A stretch of DNA of 64,000 nucleotides from Thermococcus sp. 2319x1. GTDB lineage: Archaea; Methanobacteriota_B; Thermococci; Thermococcales; Thermococcaceae. The stretch lies in NCBI RefSeq assembly GCF_001484685.1, contig NZ_CP012200.1, forward strand, positions 614,321 to 678,320, read 5' to 3'. The position numbers and the translations under genes were made by a program. This document shows, piece by piece, positions 53,065 through 61,795 of this stretch (position 1 is the stretch's first letter; each line of letters starts with the position of its first letter). The notes under the pieces were generated by a model. It ran no database searches and was not told where the DNA came from. It saw only the letters and a list, made by a program, of their open reading frames with translations.

Positions 53065-53462
53065 GCACTGCGATTTTTCTTTATTCTTTGCGTTTTTACG
53101 TGAAGTACTCCAATAGCGGCACAATAAAGCTCAGACACCTGCCACCTACAAGGGGCCTCAAGAACTCAATGAACCTTTTTCAGAGGTTATTGAGGACGAA
53201 AAGGTTGAGGTCGAGCCTATAAGAAGTTACTAAAAATGACCTTGAAAAATTCTTGGTAGTTCTCTACTATGTTGGATCGAGAAATGTTCTCCGGACTCCG
53301 AAAGAGGCTATCTGGTAAATGAAAAATTAAAACTGAAAACCCCAATCCCCTACCCGTGAGGTAATCCCTCCACATTTACAGCCGGAACCGCTCCTAAAAT
53401 CCTGAGGGCCAAGCCTTTCAAAATAGCACTCCGAATAGGTTTCAACAAGAAAGCATCGGATA
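53065..53462. other. intergenic debris downstream of ppcA
   Basis: There is no complete gene in these 400 bp. A rightward frame near 53220-53310 reads EVTKNDLEKFLVVLYYVGSR and stops quickly; it may be the tail of a lost gene. A T-rich stretch just after ppcA (TTTTTCTTTATTCTTTGCGTTTTT) is a plausible archaeal termination region. Nothing else is recognisable. Confidence 0.35.
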
Positions 53463-53700
53463 TTAAAGCGTCTTTTTTAAGTAATCAGCAGGAGGAAACT
53501 TATACCGAGCATAAATATCCTCTGTAAGACCACCAAACTCCTTTTCTCCAGTTATTAGTACGCTCGAGCTTTTGGCTGCTTTGATGAACTTCCTTGTCTC
53601 GCTGCCTTTTCTACCGTATAGTCTGAAGTCTCCAGTGTAGGCCAAACTTAACTCCCCCCAATTATGTAGGCCGTGACTATGTTCCGGGAGGCAATCTTTT
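53463..53700 (-). pseudogene. metallo-beta-lactamase-fold protein fragment
   Basis: The minus-strand frame reads AYTGDFRLYGRKGSETRKFI, KAAKSSSVLITGEKEFGG and a short helical end. The first block (YTGDFR.HG.....TR.F...A) is the region around the third zinc ligand Asp in MBL-fold hydrolases/exonucleases, followed by the strand that starts the beta-CASP or lid region. The N-terminal HxHxDH half and the rest are missing. A fragment of about 60 codons only. Confidence 0.5.
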
Positions 53701-53746
53701 TAAAAGCTGGTTAACCTTAATAAATCACGTAAGTGAAGTGAGGGTG

Positions 53747-55732
53747 ATGCCTATTCTGATCGTTGGGATTGATATAATCAGTGAAGAACCAAAACGTTTT
53801 GCCGTGGTTAGCTGGTTTAATGGGAAGATAATCAAACACGGTGAATTCACCTTTTACCGGCTTCTGAGATTTATAAGGGTCAAAAAACCCGATATTGTTG
53901 CCATGGACAACATCCACGAGTTTGGAGAATACCTTAGGAAGTTCATAAGGGCAATTCCGCAGGGGACAAAGATAGTTCAGGTAACTGGCAGACCCGAAGA
54001 GCAGAAACCCCTATGGAGATTAGCTAAGGAACACGGAATAAAAGTGGGGGATAAGTTTAACCCCTATGAGGAAGCAAAGGTATGTGCCCTTTTAGCCGCT
54101 AAGGGGGTAGGCTATGAAGTTCTTCCTTTTGAAGATGAGGTCATTATAAAGGTCTCAAGAGGAAGAAGTCAGGGAAAAGGAGGATGGAGCCAAGATAGGT
54201 ACAGGCGGAGGGTCCACAATCTGATTCTGAATAAGGTCAGAGAGATTGAGGAAACGCTCAAAAGAGCCAACATTCCATTTGACCTCGAAATTAAGGAGAA
54301 AGACCAGGGGCTGGAAAGGGGAGAGTTTAGGGTTTATACATCCAGGGAGGAGCTTGCGGGTCTCATAAAGCCTATGAAGGGGGGAGATGTTGAAATAAGA
54401 ATCCGCCCAGTGGAGAGGAAGACTTTTGAGTTTGTACCCCTAAAGAGTGAAAGCGCCATAAGAGAAAGAAAAAGCATTATTGTAGGGCTTGATCCCGGCA
54501 TCACCGTTGGAATAGCTGCCTTAGATTTGAACGGCAAGATTTTAGCACTTTACAGTGAGAGAAACATGGCAGTTAGTGACATTGTGAGATTCATAAGCGA
54601 TGTTGGTCATCCAATAATAGTAGCCACTGACGTAAACCCCGCTCCCGGGTTGGTGGAGAAAATTTCCCGCTCTTTTAAGGCAATACTCTTTGTTCCGCGG
54701 GAGAGCTTAAAAGTTGAGGAAAAGAATGAGCTTTTAAAGAACTTGGGCATAAGCGTTGAGGATGATCACCAAAGGGACGCATTAGCTGCAGCCTACAAAG
54801 CATACCTTCGCCTGAAGCCAAAGCTTGACCATGTTGAAGCAAAACTCAGAGAGATGGGCATCACAAAGAAGGAAGAGGAGATAAAGGCTCTCGTAATCCA
54901 GGGGTACAATCTTGGAGAGGCCATTTTGAAAGTAAAAGAAAAAGAGAAGGGCAAAGAAGTAAAGACTGCCGGGGTAACCGAGACCTCCGTTGACGTTACT
55001 CCCTACATAGAAAAGATAAGGGAACTTGAAAATACCATAAATCTTCTGGAGAGGGAGAATCAAGAGCTAAGAGCTGTAATTGAAGAGCAGAGAAAAATTA
55101 TAGAAAGCTTGGAGAATAGATTGGCAACCTATGACGAGAGAATCAGGGAAAAGATCATCAGAGAGAAGGAGATGGAAATTAGAGAGAAAAGAATAGAGTA
55201 CCTTGAGAAAGAACTTAGAGAAGCCAGGTTGATAATAGAAAAGCTCAGCAGAGACTTGGTCTTGGCAAAGAGGATGCACCTGTTGGAACTTAAAGGCACT
55301 GCGGTTCCTCTAAAGGTAATCGAAAACCTAACTTGGAAAGAGATTGAAGAGTTAGAGCGTTCTGCGGGTATTAAAAAAGAGGACGTCCTCTATGTTGTTA
55401 ATCCTTCAGGTGCCGGAAAGAGCATAGCAGAACACCTTGCAGAAAAGAAGATAAAAGCCCTTATCAGTGCAAAAACACTACCAAACCTTGTATATGAAAC
55501 GCTAAAGGAAAACAAAATACCAGTTCTCTACGAGGATGAGATCGAAGTAAAGAGGGTGGATGACTTCGCAATAGTTGATAGAGAAGAGCTTGAAAAAGCC
55601 ATAAATTCCAAACTAAAGCGTTGGGAAGAAGAGGAAAAAGAAAAAGAAGTTCAGGAGTTTCTAAGACTTGTCGAGGAGTACCGGCTGGAGAGAATCAAAG
55701 AGCTCAAAAAAAGAGCCGAGGAAGGCCATTAG
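53747..55732 (+). CDS. DUF460 (COG2433) RNase H-fold protein with coiled coil
   Basis: This 661-residue archaeal protein has two RNase H/RuvC-like regions: LIVGIDIISEEPKRFAVVSW at the N-terminus and SIIVGLDPGITVGIAALDLN near 250, with the late acidic motif EDDHQRDALAAAYKAY (DHxRDA) as in YqgF/RuvC nucleases. Residues about 420-510 form a heptad coiled coil (Glu/Lys/Arg rich) and a C-terminal alpha/beta domain follows. Probably a structure-specific nucleic acid protein; no experimental role is known to me. A TATA CTTAATAAAT near 53712 places the mRNA start near 53737, so ATG 53747 (or GTG 53738) is nearly leaderless. Confidence 0.82.
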   Translation: MPILIVGIDIISEEPKRFAVVSWFNGKIIKHGEFTFYRLLRFIRVKKPDIVAMDNIHEFGEYLRKFIRAIPQGTKIVQVTGRPEEQKPLWRLAKEHGIKVGDKFNPYEEAKVCALLAAKGVGYEVLPFEDEVIIKVSRGRSQGKGGWSQDRYRRRVHNLILNKVREIEETLKRANIPFDLEIKEKDQGLERGEFRVYTSREELAGLIKPMKGGDVEIRIRPVERKTFEFVPLKSESAIRERKSIIVGLDPGITVGIAALDLNGKILALYSERNMAVSDIVRFISDVGHPIIVATDVNPAPGLVEKISRSFKAILFVPRESLKVEEKNELLKNLGISVEDDHQRDALAAAYKAYLRLKPKLDHVEAKLREMGITKKEEEIKALVIQGYNLGEAILKVKEKEKGKEVKTAGVTETSVDVTPYIEKIRELENTINLLERENQELRAVIEEQRKIIESLENRLATYDERIREKIIREKEMEIREKRIEYLEKELREARLIIEKLSRDLVLAKRMHLLELKGTAVPLKVIENLTWKEIEELERSAGIKKEDVLYVVNPSGAGKSIAEHLAEKKIKALISAKTLPNLVYETLKENKIPVLYEDEIEVKRVDDFAIVDREELEKAINSKLKRWEEEEKEKEVQEFLRLVEEYRLERIKELKKRAEEGH

Positions 55733-55925
55733 GCCTCGTTTAGGATCTCCCGTAACAATTTTAGATATTCTCCAGTTATCTGGGCACCTTTTTTTAGTTA
55801 TTTCCACTGCAGTTCTCGGCCTATCGGAAAAGACTTTTTTTGAGTTTTATATACCCGGCTTTTTCAAGAACTCTGAGATGAGAATCCAGCCTCTTCCGTG
55901 ATCCCCAAGTTAAGCCTTGGAACTG
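55729..55925 (-). pseudogene. winged-helix regulator remnant
   Basis: Shifted minus-strand frames give LTWGSRKRLDSHLRVLEKAG, YIKLKKSLF, then DRPRTAVEITKKGAQITGEY and LKLLREILNEA to a TAA at 55731-55729. This is the recognition helix, wing and C-terminal helix of an ArsR/MarR-like DNA-binding protein (LT-G-L--HL--LE-AGYI ... R-R---ELT-KG). Two single-base changes break it. It is adjacent to the frameshifted membrane protein gene and 540 bp from the palindrome at 56269. Confidence 0.6.
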
Positions 55926-56219
55926 CAACCCACCCAATTATCGCCCCTACTATCCAGGGAAGAGCTATAATAGAGAAGCAAAGAGGCCTTCAAGTCTCTT
56001 ACCAACCATCACTCCTACCCATACCACGAGAACAAATGCTCCAATCCAGTAAATAGCTGAAAAAATGCTGTTAAATCCTACAATAGCCCCAAGCACATAA
56101 TAGAGAGCCATCACCGCCAAGAAAGCTATGAACCACATTGCCCCATACATATACTGCGCCGCTATCAGCTTTCCCTCAACCCTCTCAAGCACACTTTTAA
56201 GTTCCTTAACATCCTCCAT
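55864..56219 (-). pseudogene. membrane protein, frameshifted near its end
   Basis: ATG 56219, preceded by GAGGTGGGG, starts MEDVKELKSVLERVEGKLIA and continues with two membrane helices (YMYGAMWFIAFLAVMALYYVL, IFSAIYWIGAFVLVVWVGVMVG) to a stop at 55965. A shifted frame just before it continues IALPWIVGAIIGWVAVPRLN, a third helix that should belong to the same protein, to TGA 55866-55864. The original protein therefore had about 118 residues and three helices. The family (a membrane partner next to a wHTH regulator) is common in Thermococcales but has no assigned function. Confidence 0.55.
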
Positions 56220-56268
56220 ATTCCCCACCTCAATTTAGGGTAGTACATCTATTATTTATAGCGTGAAG

Positions 56269-56289
56269 TTTCTCTGAATTTCAGAGAAA
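56269..56289. promoter_or_regulatory. perfect 21-bp palindromic operator with a third half-site at the AmrS start
   Basis: TTTCTCTGAA, one T, then TTCAGAGAAA form a perfect inverted repeat in the divergent promoter region. A further copy of the half-site TTTCTCTGA overlaps the start codon of the next gene (56314-56322). A minus-strand TATA CTATAAATA is at about 56252-56260, and the plus-strand promoter lies between palindrome and start. Symmetric binding by a dimeric regulator, probably the wHTH protein encoded nearby, is the simplest reading. Confidence 0.7.
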
Positions 56290-56321
56290 ACCTTAAGCCA
56301 AATAAAAACCAAATTTCTCTG

Positions 56322-57329
56322 ATGAAAATTGAAGAGCTTTACGAAAAACAGGGCAGAGGCGTTAGGTGTCTTGTCTGTGAGAGGGGGTGCTTGATAGAAG
56401 AGGGCAAGAAAGGGATATGCAGGAACTACGCCAATTTAGATGGGAGACTAATCCATATAGGCTATGGAAAGCTGAGCGCCATTGAGAGCAGACCAATTGA
56501 GATAAAACCTTTCTTTCACTATTACCCAAATTCCACCGCACTTACTTTCTCCGGCTTTGGGTGCAATTTCTACTGCCCTTGGTGTCAAAACTACCATCTG
56601 AGCTTCTCCGACATTCCAGAGGGGATCAAGGGGGTTTCGGCAGAAGAGCTTGTAAGGCTGGCCTTAAGGAATAATGACAAAGGTCTTTGTGCAAGCTTTA
56701 ACGAACCAGCAACCCTTTATACCTATCTCCTTGATGTTTTTGAGCTGGGAAAAAAGAGAAACCTCTATGCCTGCTTGGTCACAAATGGTTATTTCACTCT
56801 CAAAGCTTTGAGAAATCTCATCGAAAACGGAGCTTCTGGCTTTAGCATAGACATCAAAGGGTGCCCCAAGATGAAAATTCTAAGCGTTGATCACAAGAAG
56901 GTTTTCAGAAACGCCAAAGAAGCAATAAACTTAGGGGCCCATGTAGAGATGGTTTATCTTGTGGTCACAAACACAAACGATTCTGAAGAATGTTACAACT
57001 GGATTTTTGACATGCACTTAAAAATGCTCGGAGAAGATGTTCCCCTACATATAAACCGCTATTACCCGATGAACTACTGGAAAGAGCCGCCTACACCAGT
57101 AGAAAAGCTGGTAAAGTTAAAGGAGATCGCTCAAAAGGAGTACAATCTGAATTACGTCTACGTTGGAAACATTGGCTCAATCGAACACGAAACGACGTAT
57201 TGTCCTAAATGCGGCGAAAAGCTGATAATACGTTCCGGTTACAGAGTGCTGAAATGGAATCTAAGGGACAACAGATGTCCCCGATGTGGCGAAAAGATTC
57301 CAGTCTATGGGGAGTTCACTCGATTCTAA
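56322..57329 (+). CDS. AmmeMemoRadiSam-type radical SAM enzyme
   Basis: This 335-residue protein has an N-terminal pair of Cys motifs (VRCLVCERGCLIEEGKKGICRNY), a radical SAM cluster in SGFGCNFYCPWCQNYHLSF near residue 83-100 (C-x3-C-x2-C), the GGEP-like SFNEPATLYTYL, and two C-terminal zinc ribbons (YCPKCGEKL, RCPRCGEKI). This is the AmmeMemoRadiSam system radical SAM enzyme, usually found near AMMECR1 and Memo genes, substrate unknown. ATG 56322 is nearly leaderless and lies on an operator half-site. Confidence 0.88.
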   Translation: MKIEELYEKQGRGVRCLVCERGCLIEEGKKGICRNYANLDGRLIHIGYGKLSAIESRPIEIKPFFHYYPNSTALTFSGFGCNFYCPWCQNYHLSFSDIPEGIKGVSAEELVRLALRNNDKGLCASFNEPATLYTYLLDVFELGKKRNLYACLVTNGYFTLKALRNLIENGASGFSIDIKGCPKMKILSVDHKKVFRNAKEAINLGAHVEMVYLVVTNTNDSEECYNWIFDMHLKMLGEDVPLHINRYYPMNYWKEPPTPVEKLVKLKEIAQKEYNLNYVYVGNIGSIEHETTYCPKCGEKLIIRSGYRVLKWNLRDNRCPRCGEKIPVYGEFTRF

Positions 57330-58281
57330 AGGTGATTCCCTTTTCCTTTGCCTTCTCCTGCACTTGAAGCTTGAAGCTGCATGCCTTACATATCTCTCCA
57401 GTTGTCGGCTGCCCGCAGATTCTGCATCTATTGAGGTCTCTGTTGGCATAGGCTTTGGCTAAAAGGGGAAACATTTTGTCGTAGCTCCTCAAAATTTGGT
57501 ACTTAGTTCCCGGGTGCTTTTCTTCCATTTCATTTACCCAGTCTCTGATTTCTGCTCTAAACGCCTCCACCGCATAGGGGCATTCAGAAAAATCTACTTC
57601 AATGTTGTTCAAAATCGCATAAAGCACTATCTCCTTTTCCGGTACCTCTCTAAGGGGCTTTATTCTAGGGACTAACCCTTCGTGAATAACTTCATAATAG
57701 GGGCCGGTTCTCCCGAGTCTAGCCACATCTCCACGCATAATGTTCATGAGAAACATCTGAACTTCATCGTCCAAATTATGGCCAACGGCAAGCTTGTCAG
57801 CATGGACATCCTGAGCAGCATAGTTTAACAACCACCTCCTCCAAACGCCGCAGTAGGAACATGCCCCGACCCTTTCTCCTTTTTCGAAGCTTCCCATTAT
57901 GTTGACGGTCTCATCGAGGGTGAAGCCTATGTATTCCTTGAAGGAATAGATGCGGTGCTCAATTCCAAGCATCTTTGCATTCTTCCTCGCTATTTCAACG
58001 CTTTCCGGCCTGTAACCGGCTATCCCCTCATCTACGGTTATCGCTATTATTTCAAAAGGAAACCTCTGGCTGAGCTTGTGGAGGATGTGAAGGAGAACAA
58101 CGCTATCTTTCCCGCCGCTTACTCCAACGGCTATTCTGTCCCCTCTCTTGATTAACCCGTATTTTCTTACAGTTTGCTTTACTTTGCTCTCAACCATTTC
58201 ATTGAAATGTTTGTGGCAATAAAACTTTCCCTCATATCTCGCATGATACACTGCCTCTCTTTCACACTTTGTACATTTCAT
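57316..58281 (-). CDS. ttuA: tRNA 2-thiouridine synthetase TtuA family
   Basis: This 321-residue protein has a zinc finger at the N-terminus (MKCTKCEREA... CHKH), a PP-loop SGGKDS at residues 55-60, the CxxC region GACSYCGVWRRWLL and a second zinc finger at the C-terminus (RCRICGQPTTGEICKAC). TtuA thiolates U54 of tRNA, giving 2-thioribothymidine which stabilises tRNA at high temperature. ATG 58281 is followed after 14 bp of overlap by the convergent radical SAM gene. Confidence 0.92.
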   Translation of the reverse strand: MKCTKCEREAVYHARYEGKFYCHKHFNEMVESKVKQTVRKYGLIKRGDRIAVGVSGGKDSVVLLHILHKLSQRFPFEIIAITVDEGIAGYRPESVEIARKNAKMLGIEHRIYSFKEYIGFTLDETVNIMGSFEKGERVGACSYCGVWRRWLLNYAAQDVHADKLAVGHNLDDEVQMFLMNIMRGDVARLGRTGPYYEVIHEGLVPRIKPLREVPEKEIVLYAILNNIEVDFSECPYAVEAFRAEIRDWVNEMEEKHPGTKYQILRSYDKMFPLLAKAYANRDLNRCRICGQPTTGEICKACSFKLQVQEKAKEKGITFRIE

Positions 58282-58397
58282 TTTTCTCTCGCCTCACTGC
58301 GGGAAGATATTTTTCTTTAAAAAACCTTTCCATTTAAATGAAAAGATTTAAATAAACCTTTTCTTTACTTGCAGTAATAATTTTGTCGGTGATTACC

Positions 58398-59132
58398 ATG
58401 GAGCTCATAAGCACTAAGATTCCACAACTTGATGAGGCGTTGGGGGGAGGGATACTTGAGGACAGTATTGTTTTGATAACCTACGATACCTATTCACAGG
58501 GATGGACTCTCGCCTTTGAGATTCTAAAAAGAAGAATAGAAGAAGGAGATTTCGGAGTGATAATAAACTCCGTGCTCCCCCTTTCGATGTTGAACATGGA
58601 GCTTAAGAGGATTGGTTTTGACATCTTTGAGGAAGGCGAAAAAGGAAATCTTGGCATAATTGACATTTTTGCATCGTTCTATGGAATAAAATATCAACAG
58701 CCCTACATCTACTATGCCGATATGGATCAGGAGACTTATCTTCCAAAGTTTATGAACCTTTACAGAAGAATGCTGAAGGAGAGAATAGAGGATAGGAGGC
58801 CAATAGGGATACAGATAACTGCGGATGGATTTGTGTTTTTAATAGGTGAGGACAGAGAGCTCAGGAACCTTCAAAAGAATTTGGCAGCAAAAGAAAACGC
58901 TTTACTCCATGAGAAAAGGAAGAGACCGATAAATATAACCCTCCTCAACAGGGACAGAGTCTCCTCGAAATACTTCTCATGGCTCTCCCTTTACAGCCAA
59001 TACCAGATCGACTTCAGCTCCCAAGAAGGAAAGCTTGAGGAGAAGATGCTCATAAGAAAATCCCCTTTGCCAAACTTTAAGCCAACTACGCGCATATTTA
59101 AGTTAGAAAACGGAAAGGTCAACATTATCTAG
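58398..59132 (+). CDS. KaiC-like ATPase relative with degenerate P-loop
   Basis: This 244-residue protein has the KaiC/RecA opening STKIPQLDEALGGGILEDSIVLI, but the expected Walker A (GxPGxGKT) is replaced by TYDTYSQGWTLAFEI. The acidic motif after strand 4 is also weak. It may have lost ATP binding and act as a partner of intact KaiC-like proteins, as seen for other archaeal paralogues. ATG 58398 follows GGTGATTACC; TATA ATTTAAATAA lies near 58350. Confidence 0.7.
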   Translation: MELISTKIPQLDEALGGGILEDSIVLITYDTYSQGWTLAFEILKRRIEEGDFGVIINSVLPLSMLNMELKRIGFDIFEEGEKGNLGIIDIFASFYGIKYQQPYIYYADMDQETYLPKFMNLYRRMLKERIEDRRPIGIQITADGFVFLIGEDRELRNLQKNLAAKENALLHEKRKRPINITLLNRDRVSSKYFSWLSLYSQYQIDFSSQEGKLEEKMLIRKSPLPNFKPTTRIFKLENGKVNII

Positions 59133-59637
59133 CGAGCTCCAGTGCAAGTCTGGCAGCTTCCTTTGCATCTTTTGTAAAGTGAACCTTTACAAGTTTTTTA
59201 TGGTCAAAGTAGCCATCCTGAGCAAGAAGCTCAAGTCTGTCGCTTGGATAACCCGTATCCGTGACCACAACAAGGGGTTTTGAATAGTCGTACGCCATCA
59301 ATGCCTCCACCATAGTTCCTATTCCGCCTCCCAAAACCACTAAAACATCGGCTGAGTTGATCATAATCGCACTCCTCTCCGCAAAGTCCATCCCGGTTTT
59401 TATTCTGATTGTGTTGAACTCGTTTCCTTCCTGTCTCTCAGGGAGAACCCCCACAACGAGTCCTCCAAACTTTACAAATTCCCTGCTTGCTATCTCCATG
59501 ATACCTCCCCTGCCTCCGGTAAGGAGGACTACTTTATCTTTGTGCTTAGCTAACTCCTCAATGAATTCTTTTGTCTTTTTTACTGCCCTTGCTAAGGGTT
59601 TCTCATCACTTGACCCTGCTATGGCTATTTGGATCAC
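59125..59637 (-). CDS. LOG/TIGR00725 family protein
   Basis: This 170-residue Rossmann-like protein starts IQIAIAGSSDEKP and shows VVLLTGGRGGIMEIASREFVKFGG and VVLGGGIGTMVEALMAYDYS, the GGGxGTxxE motif of LOG-type phosphoribohydrolases and lysine decarboxylase-like proteins. It may hydrolyse nucleotide monophosphates. Its stop overlaps the KaiC-like gene tail to tail; its start is five bases after the S2P stop. Confidence 0.84.
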   Translation of the reverse strand: MIQIAIAGSSDEKPLARAVKKTKEFIEELAKHKDKVVLLTGGRGGIMEIASREFVKFGGLVVGVLPERQEGNEFNTIRIKTGMDFAERSAIMINSADVLVVLGGGIGTMVEALMAYDYSKPLVVVTDTGYPSDRLELLAQDGYFDHKKLVKVHFTKDAKEAARLALELAR

Positions 59638-59641
59638 TCTA

Positions 59642-60775
59642 TCACCCCAGAAGGCTTCTTAAAGCCGGGAAGAGGTTCACAGCGAGCAAAAACAATCCTA
59701 CCCCTACAAATAGGTAGGTTATAGATTTTGCAACTTTGGAAGGAAGGATGGCCTTTAGAATATCATCAAGCATCTTTCCTCCATCAAGCGGAACTAAGGG
59801 GAAGAGATTCATCAGCCCTATGCCAAGATTTAGCACGTAAATCCAGTAAAGTGAAAACGCCAGAGGGAGCACGATCCCGTTGAAGCCCACCTTTGAGGCT
59901 ATGTGCTGTGCAGGATAAACCCCAAGGTAGCCTTTTTCCGGATTGTCCGGATGAGAGGCCAAGGGGATGGTAATGACTTCCTTTTTTCCTTTGCGTATTA
60001 CCTCAACTTCTATCGTTTCTCCGGCTTTTGTTTTGTTCATTATGTTGAAGAACTCCTCCACTGTTGCTATCTGCTGGCCGTTTATACCCACGATGATATC
60101 CCCCTCTTTGAGGTAATCTTTGGCGGGCCCTTCCGGGGCCAGTTTGGAAACCTCGACTCCGGCTGGCTGTATTATGGGAGTTAAAGCATAGCTCAAAAGC
60201 AGAATGGCAAGAAGAGCCGTTACAATATTCGCCATGGAGCCAGCGGCATAAACCCTTAGACGGCTCAGCAGGGGAGCCTTTGTTAACTCTTTCTCATCCG
60301 GTTCAACAAACGCACCCGGAATCACAAAGAAAAGCACGAGACCAACGGACTTTAGGGGCAAATTCTCAGCTCTGGCAACAAATCCGTGGCTTAATTCGTG
60401 GACGAACATAACTACAACAAGTCCTATAAGCCCATACCATAGGGGAATCGTAATGCCCGGTATAACAAGCTGAACACCCGGGGTGGCGGCTTTTGTACGA
60501 ATATTCTGCATGGCAAGATTGAAGAGGGTGTGGAAAACATAGGCCATCCCTACGAAGCCAGCAATTACACCAACGGTGGAATAACCTTTCCAGAACTTCC
60601 TGTACTTCGTTCCAACTTTGTCTATGAAGTTAACAAACCTTTTGGTTCTCCATATAGCAACGAAAAGGTCAACCTGCAGACCTTCTTCTTTCTCTTCTCC
60701 TCTCCTTCCAAATGCGAGATATAGAACTCCCCAGAAGCCGAGTATCAAAGTTATTGCTGTAATTAAGCTCACCAT
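59642..60775 (-). CDS. site-2 protease (RseP/M50) with PDZ domain
   Basis: This 377-residue integral membrane metalloprotease has the zinc motif HELSH in VVMFVHELSHGFVARAENLP, a central PDZ domain (residues about 195-280: LAPEGPAKDYLKEGDIIVGIN), and the second ligand motif LDGG in LFPLVPLDGGKMLDDILK. It cleaves membrane-bound regulators within the bilayer. ATG 60775 is chosen since AGGTGG precedes it; an in-frame GTG at 60784 lies in that site. Confidence 0.9.
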   Translation of the reverse strand: MVSLITAITLILGFWGVLYLAFGRRGEEKEEGLQVDLFVAIWRTKRFVNFIDKVGTKYRKFWKGYSTVGVIAGFVGMAYVFHTLFNLAMQNIRTKAATPGVQLVIPGITIPLWYGLIGLVVVMFVHELSHGFVARAENLPLKSVGLVLFFVIPGAFVEPDEKELTKAPLLSRLRVYAAGSMANIVTALLAILLLSYALTPIIQPAGVEVSKLAPEGPAKDYLKEGDIIVGINGQQIATVEEFFNIMNKTKAGETIEVEVIRKGKKEVITIPLASHPDNPEKGYLGVYPAQHIASKVGFNGIVLPLAFSLYWIYVLNLGIGLMNLFPLVPLDGGKMLDDILKAILPSKVAKSITYLFVGVGLFLLAVNLFPALRSLLG

Positions 60776-60857
60776 TTTGTCCACCTAATTTCACTTCCAA
60801 GGGAAGTTTAAAAAGATAGTGCATATCCTTAAAAACAAAAGCCCTCAAGAAAAGTAT

Positions 60858-60914
60858 GCGATGATGAGTGATGGGCGAACCGAAAGATGAGGATGGAAAG
60901 GTGATCGCTGAGCG
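60858..60914 (+). ncRNA. C/D box sRNA candidate
   Basis: In the gap between the S2P and lplA genes: C box ATGATGA 60861-60867, guide GTGATGGGCGAA, D' box CCGA 60880-60883 (one mismatch to CTGA), 3-nt spacer, C' box ATGAGGA 60887-60893 and D box CTGA 60908-60911 behind guide TGGAAAGGTGATCG. CCTTAAAAAC near 60829 can be its TATA. Targets were not identified by eye. Confidence 0.65.
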
Positions 60915-61664
60915 TTATTTTTGGAAGTTCCACTTTTCGTTACCGTATCTTTCTTCTACAAGCTTTTCTGCAAGTTCAAGCTCGTAATCTGTAAGTTCTC
61001 CTTCCTCAAGGGGGAACTCCTCAAAGAACTTTGACCTCAATAGCTCGTAGACCTCGTCTCTGCTGAGCCTTATCCCTTCCCTTTCAAGTGTTGTCACCCT
61101 TTCCCATATGCTTGAAACTCCCTTGTCCTGCAGTTTTTTCCGGGAAACTTTGAGTACAGAAGCGAGAACTTCAAGCCGAGTTGCGTACATAAAAGTGCCA
61201 TGCTGTAGGATAATTCCCTTTCTTCTTGTTTGTGCGGATCCACTGATTTTCTTGCCGTTAGCCAGTATGTCGTTTAACCCAGAAAAGCCACCGCTTATTC
61301 CCAATTCATCAAGCGCTTTGACGAGTGGAGAAGCCAAGAACCTGTAGCTTCTTTCTATGTTCTTCAAGCTCTCGTGAAAGTCCTCGCCTATGATCACGCT
61401 GTAAGTTATCTCTCCATACTGGTCGTGGAAGACGCTTCCCCCGCCGGTTATTCTTCTCACCACAGGGATGCTAAGCTCCCTGCACTTGTCAAGGTTAACG
61501 TCATGCTCAATACTCTGAAATCTACCGATGGTAATGGAACTCGGCTTGAAAACGTAAAGCCTAACGGTGTCCTCAACTTTTCCCTCAATTCTCGCCTGCA
61601 TTATTGCTTCATCTATAGCCATCTGCACTTCGGGTCTTGCAACTATCATTGGAACAAACCTCAT
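60915..61664 (-). CDS. lplA: lipoate-protein ligase A, N-terminal type
   Basis: This 249-residue LplA has the lipoate/ATP-binding motif RRITGGGSVFHDQYGEITYS near residue 67, NDILANGKKISGSAQTRRKG (Lys motif) near 130 and a C-terminal helical end. It attaches lipoate to acyltransferase or GcvH-like proteins. ATG 61664 has GGTGATGTT upstream; in-frame ATG 61688 lies before that site. Confidence 0.88.
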   Translation of the reverse strand: MRFVPMIVARPEVQMAIDEAIMQARIEGKVEDTVRLYVFKPSSITIGRFQSIEHDVNLDKCRELSIPVVRRITGGGSVFHDQYGEITYSVIIGEDFHESLKNIERSYRFLASPLVKALDELGISGGFSGLNDILANGKKISGSAQTRRKGIILQHGTFMYATRLEVLASVLKVSRKKLQDKGVSSIWERVTTLEREGIRLSRDEVYELLRSKFFEEFPLEEGELTDYELELAEKLVEERYGNEKWNFQK

Positions 61665-61737
61665 AACATCACCAAAGAGTGAAGACAATTAGGGCTTAAA
61701 AATGTGTGCCCAAAGAACAAAAATAGAAGGGAAGATT

Positions 61738-61795
61738 CCGGTCAGGGGCCGATTAGCTCATCACCCTTCAGCAACCTACCCTTCACATCATCCCA
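61738..61795 (-). ncRNA. C/D box sRNA on the minus strand
   Basis: Read on the minus strand: C box ATGATGT (61791-61785), guide GAAGGGTAGGTTG, D' box CTGA (61771-61768), 3-nt spacer AGG, C' box GTGATGA (61764-61758), guide GCTAATCGGCCC, D box CTGA (61745-61742). Box spacing equals that of the sRNA at 38617. It lies directly behind the signal peptidase gene and shares its last codons; it may be processed from that mRNA. Confidence 0.75.
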
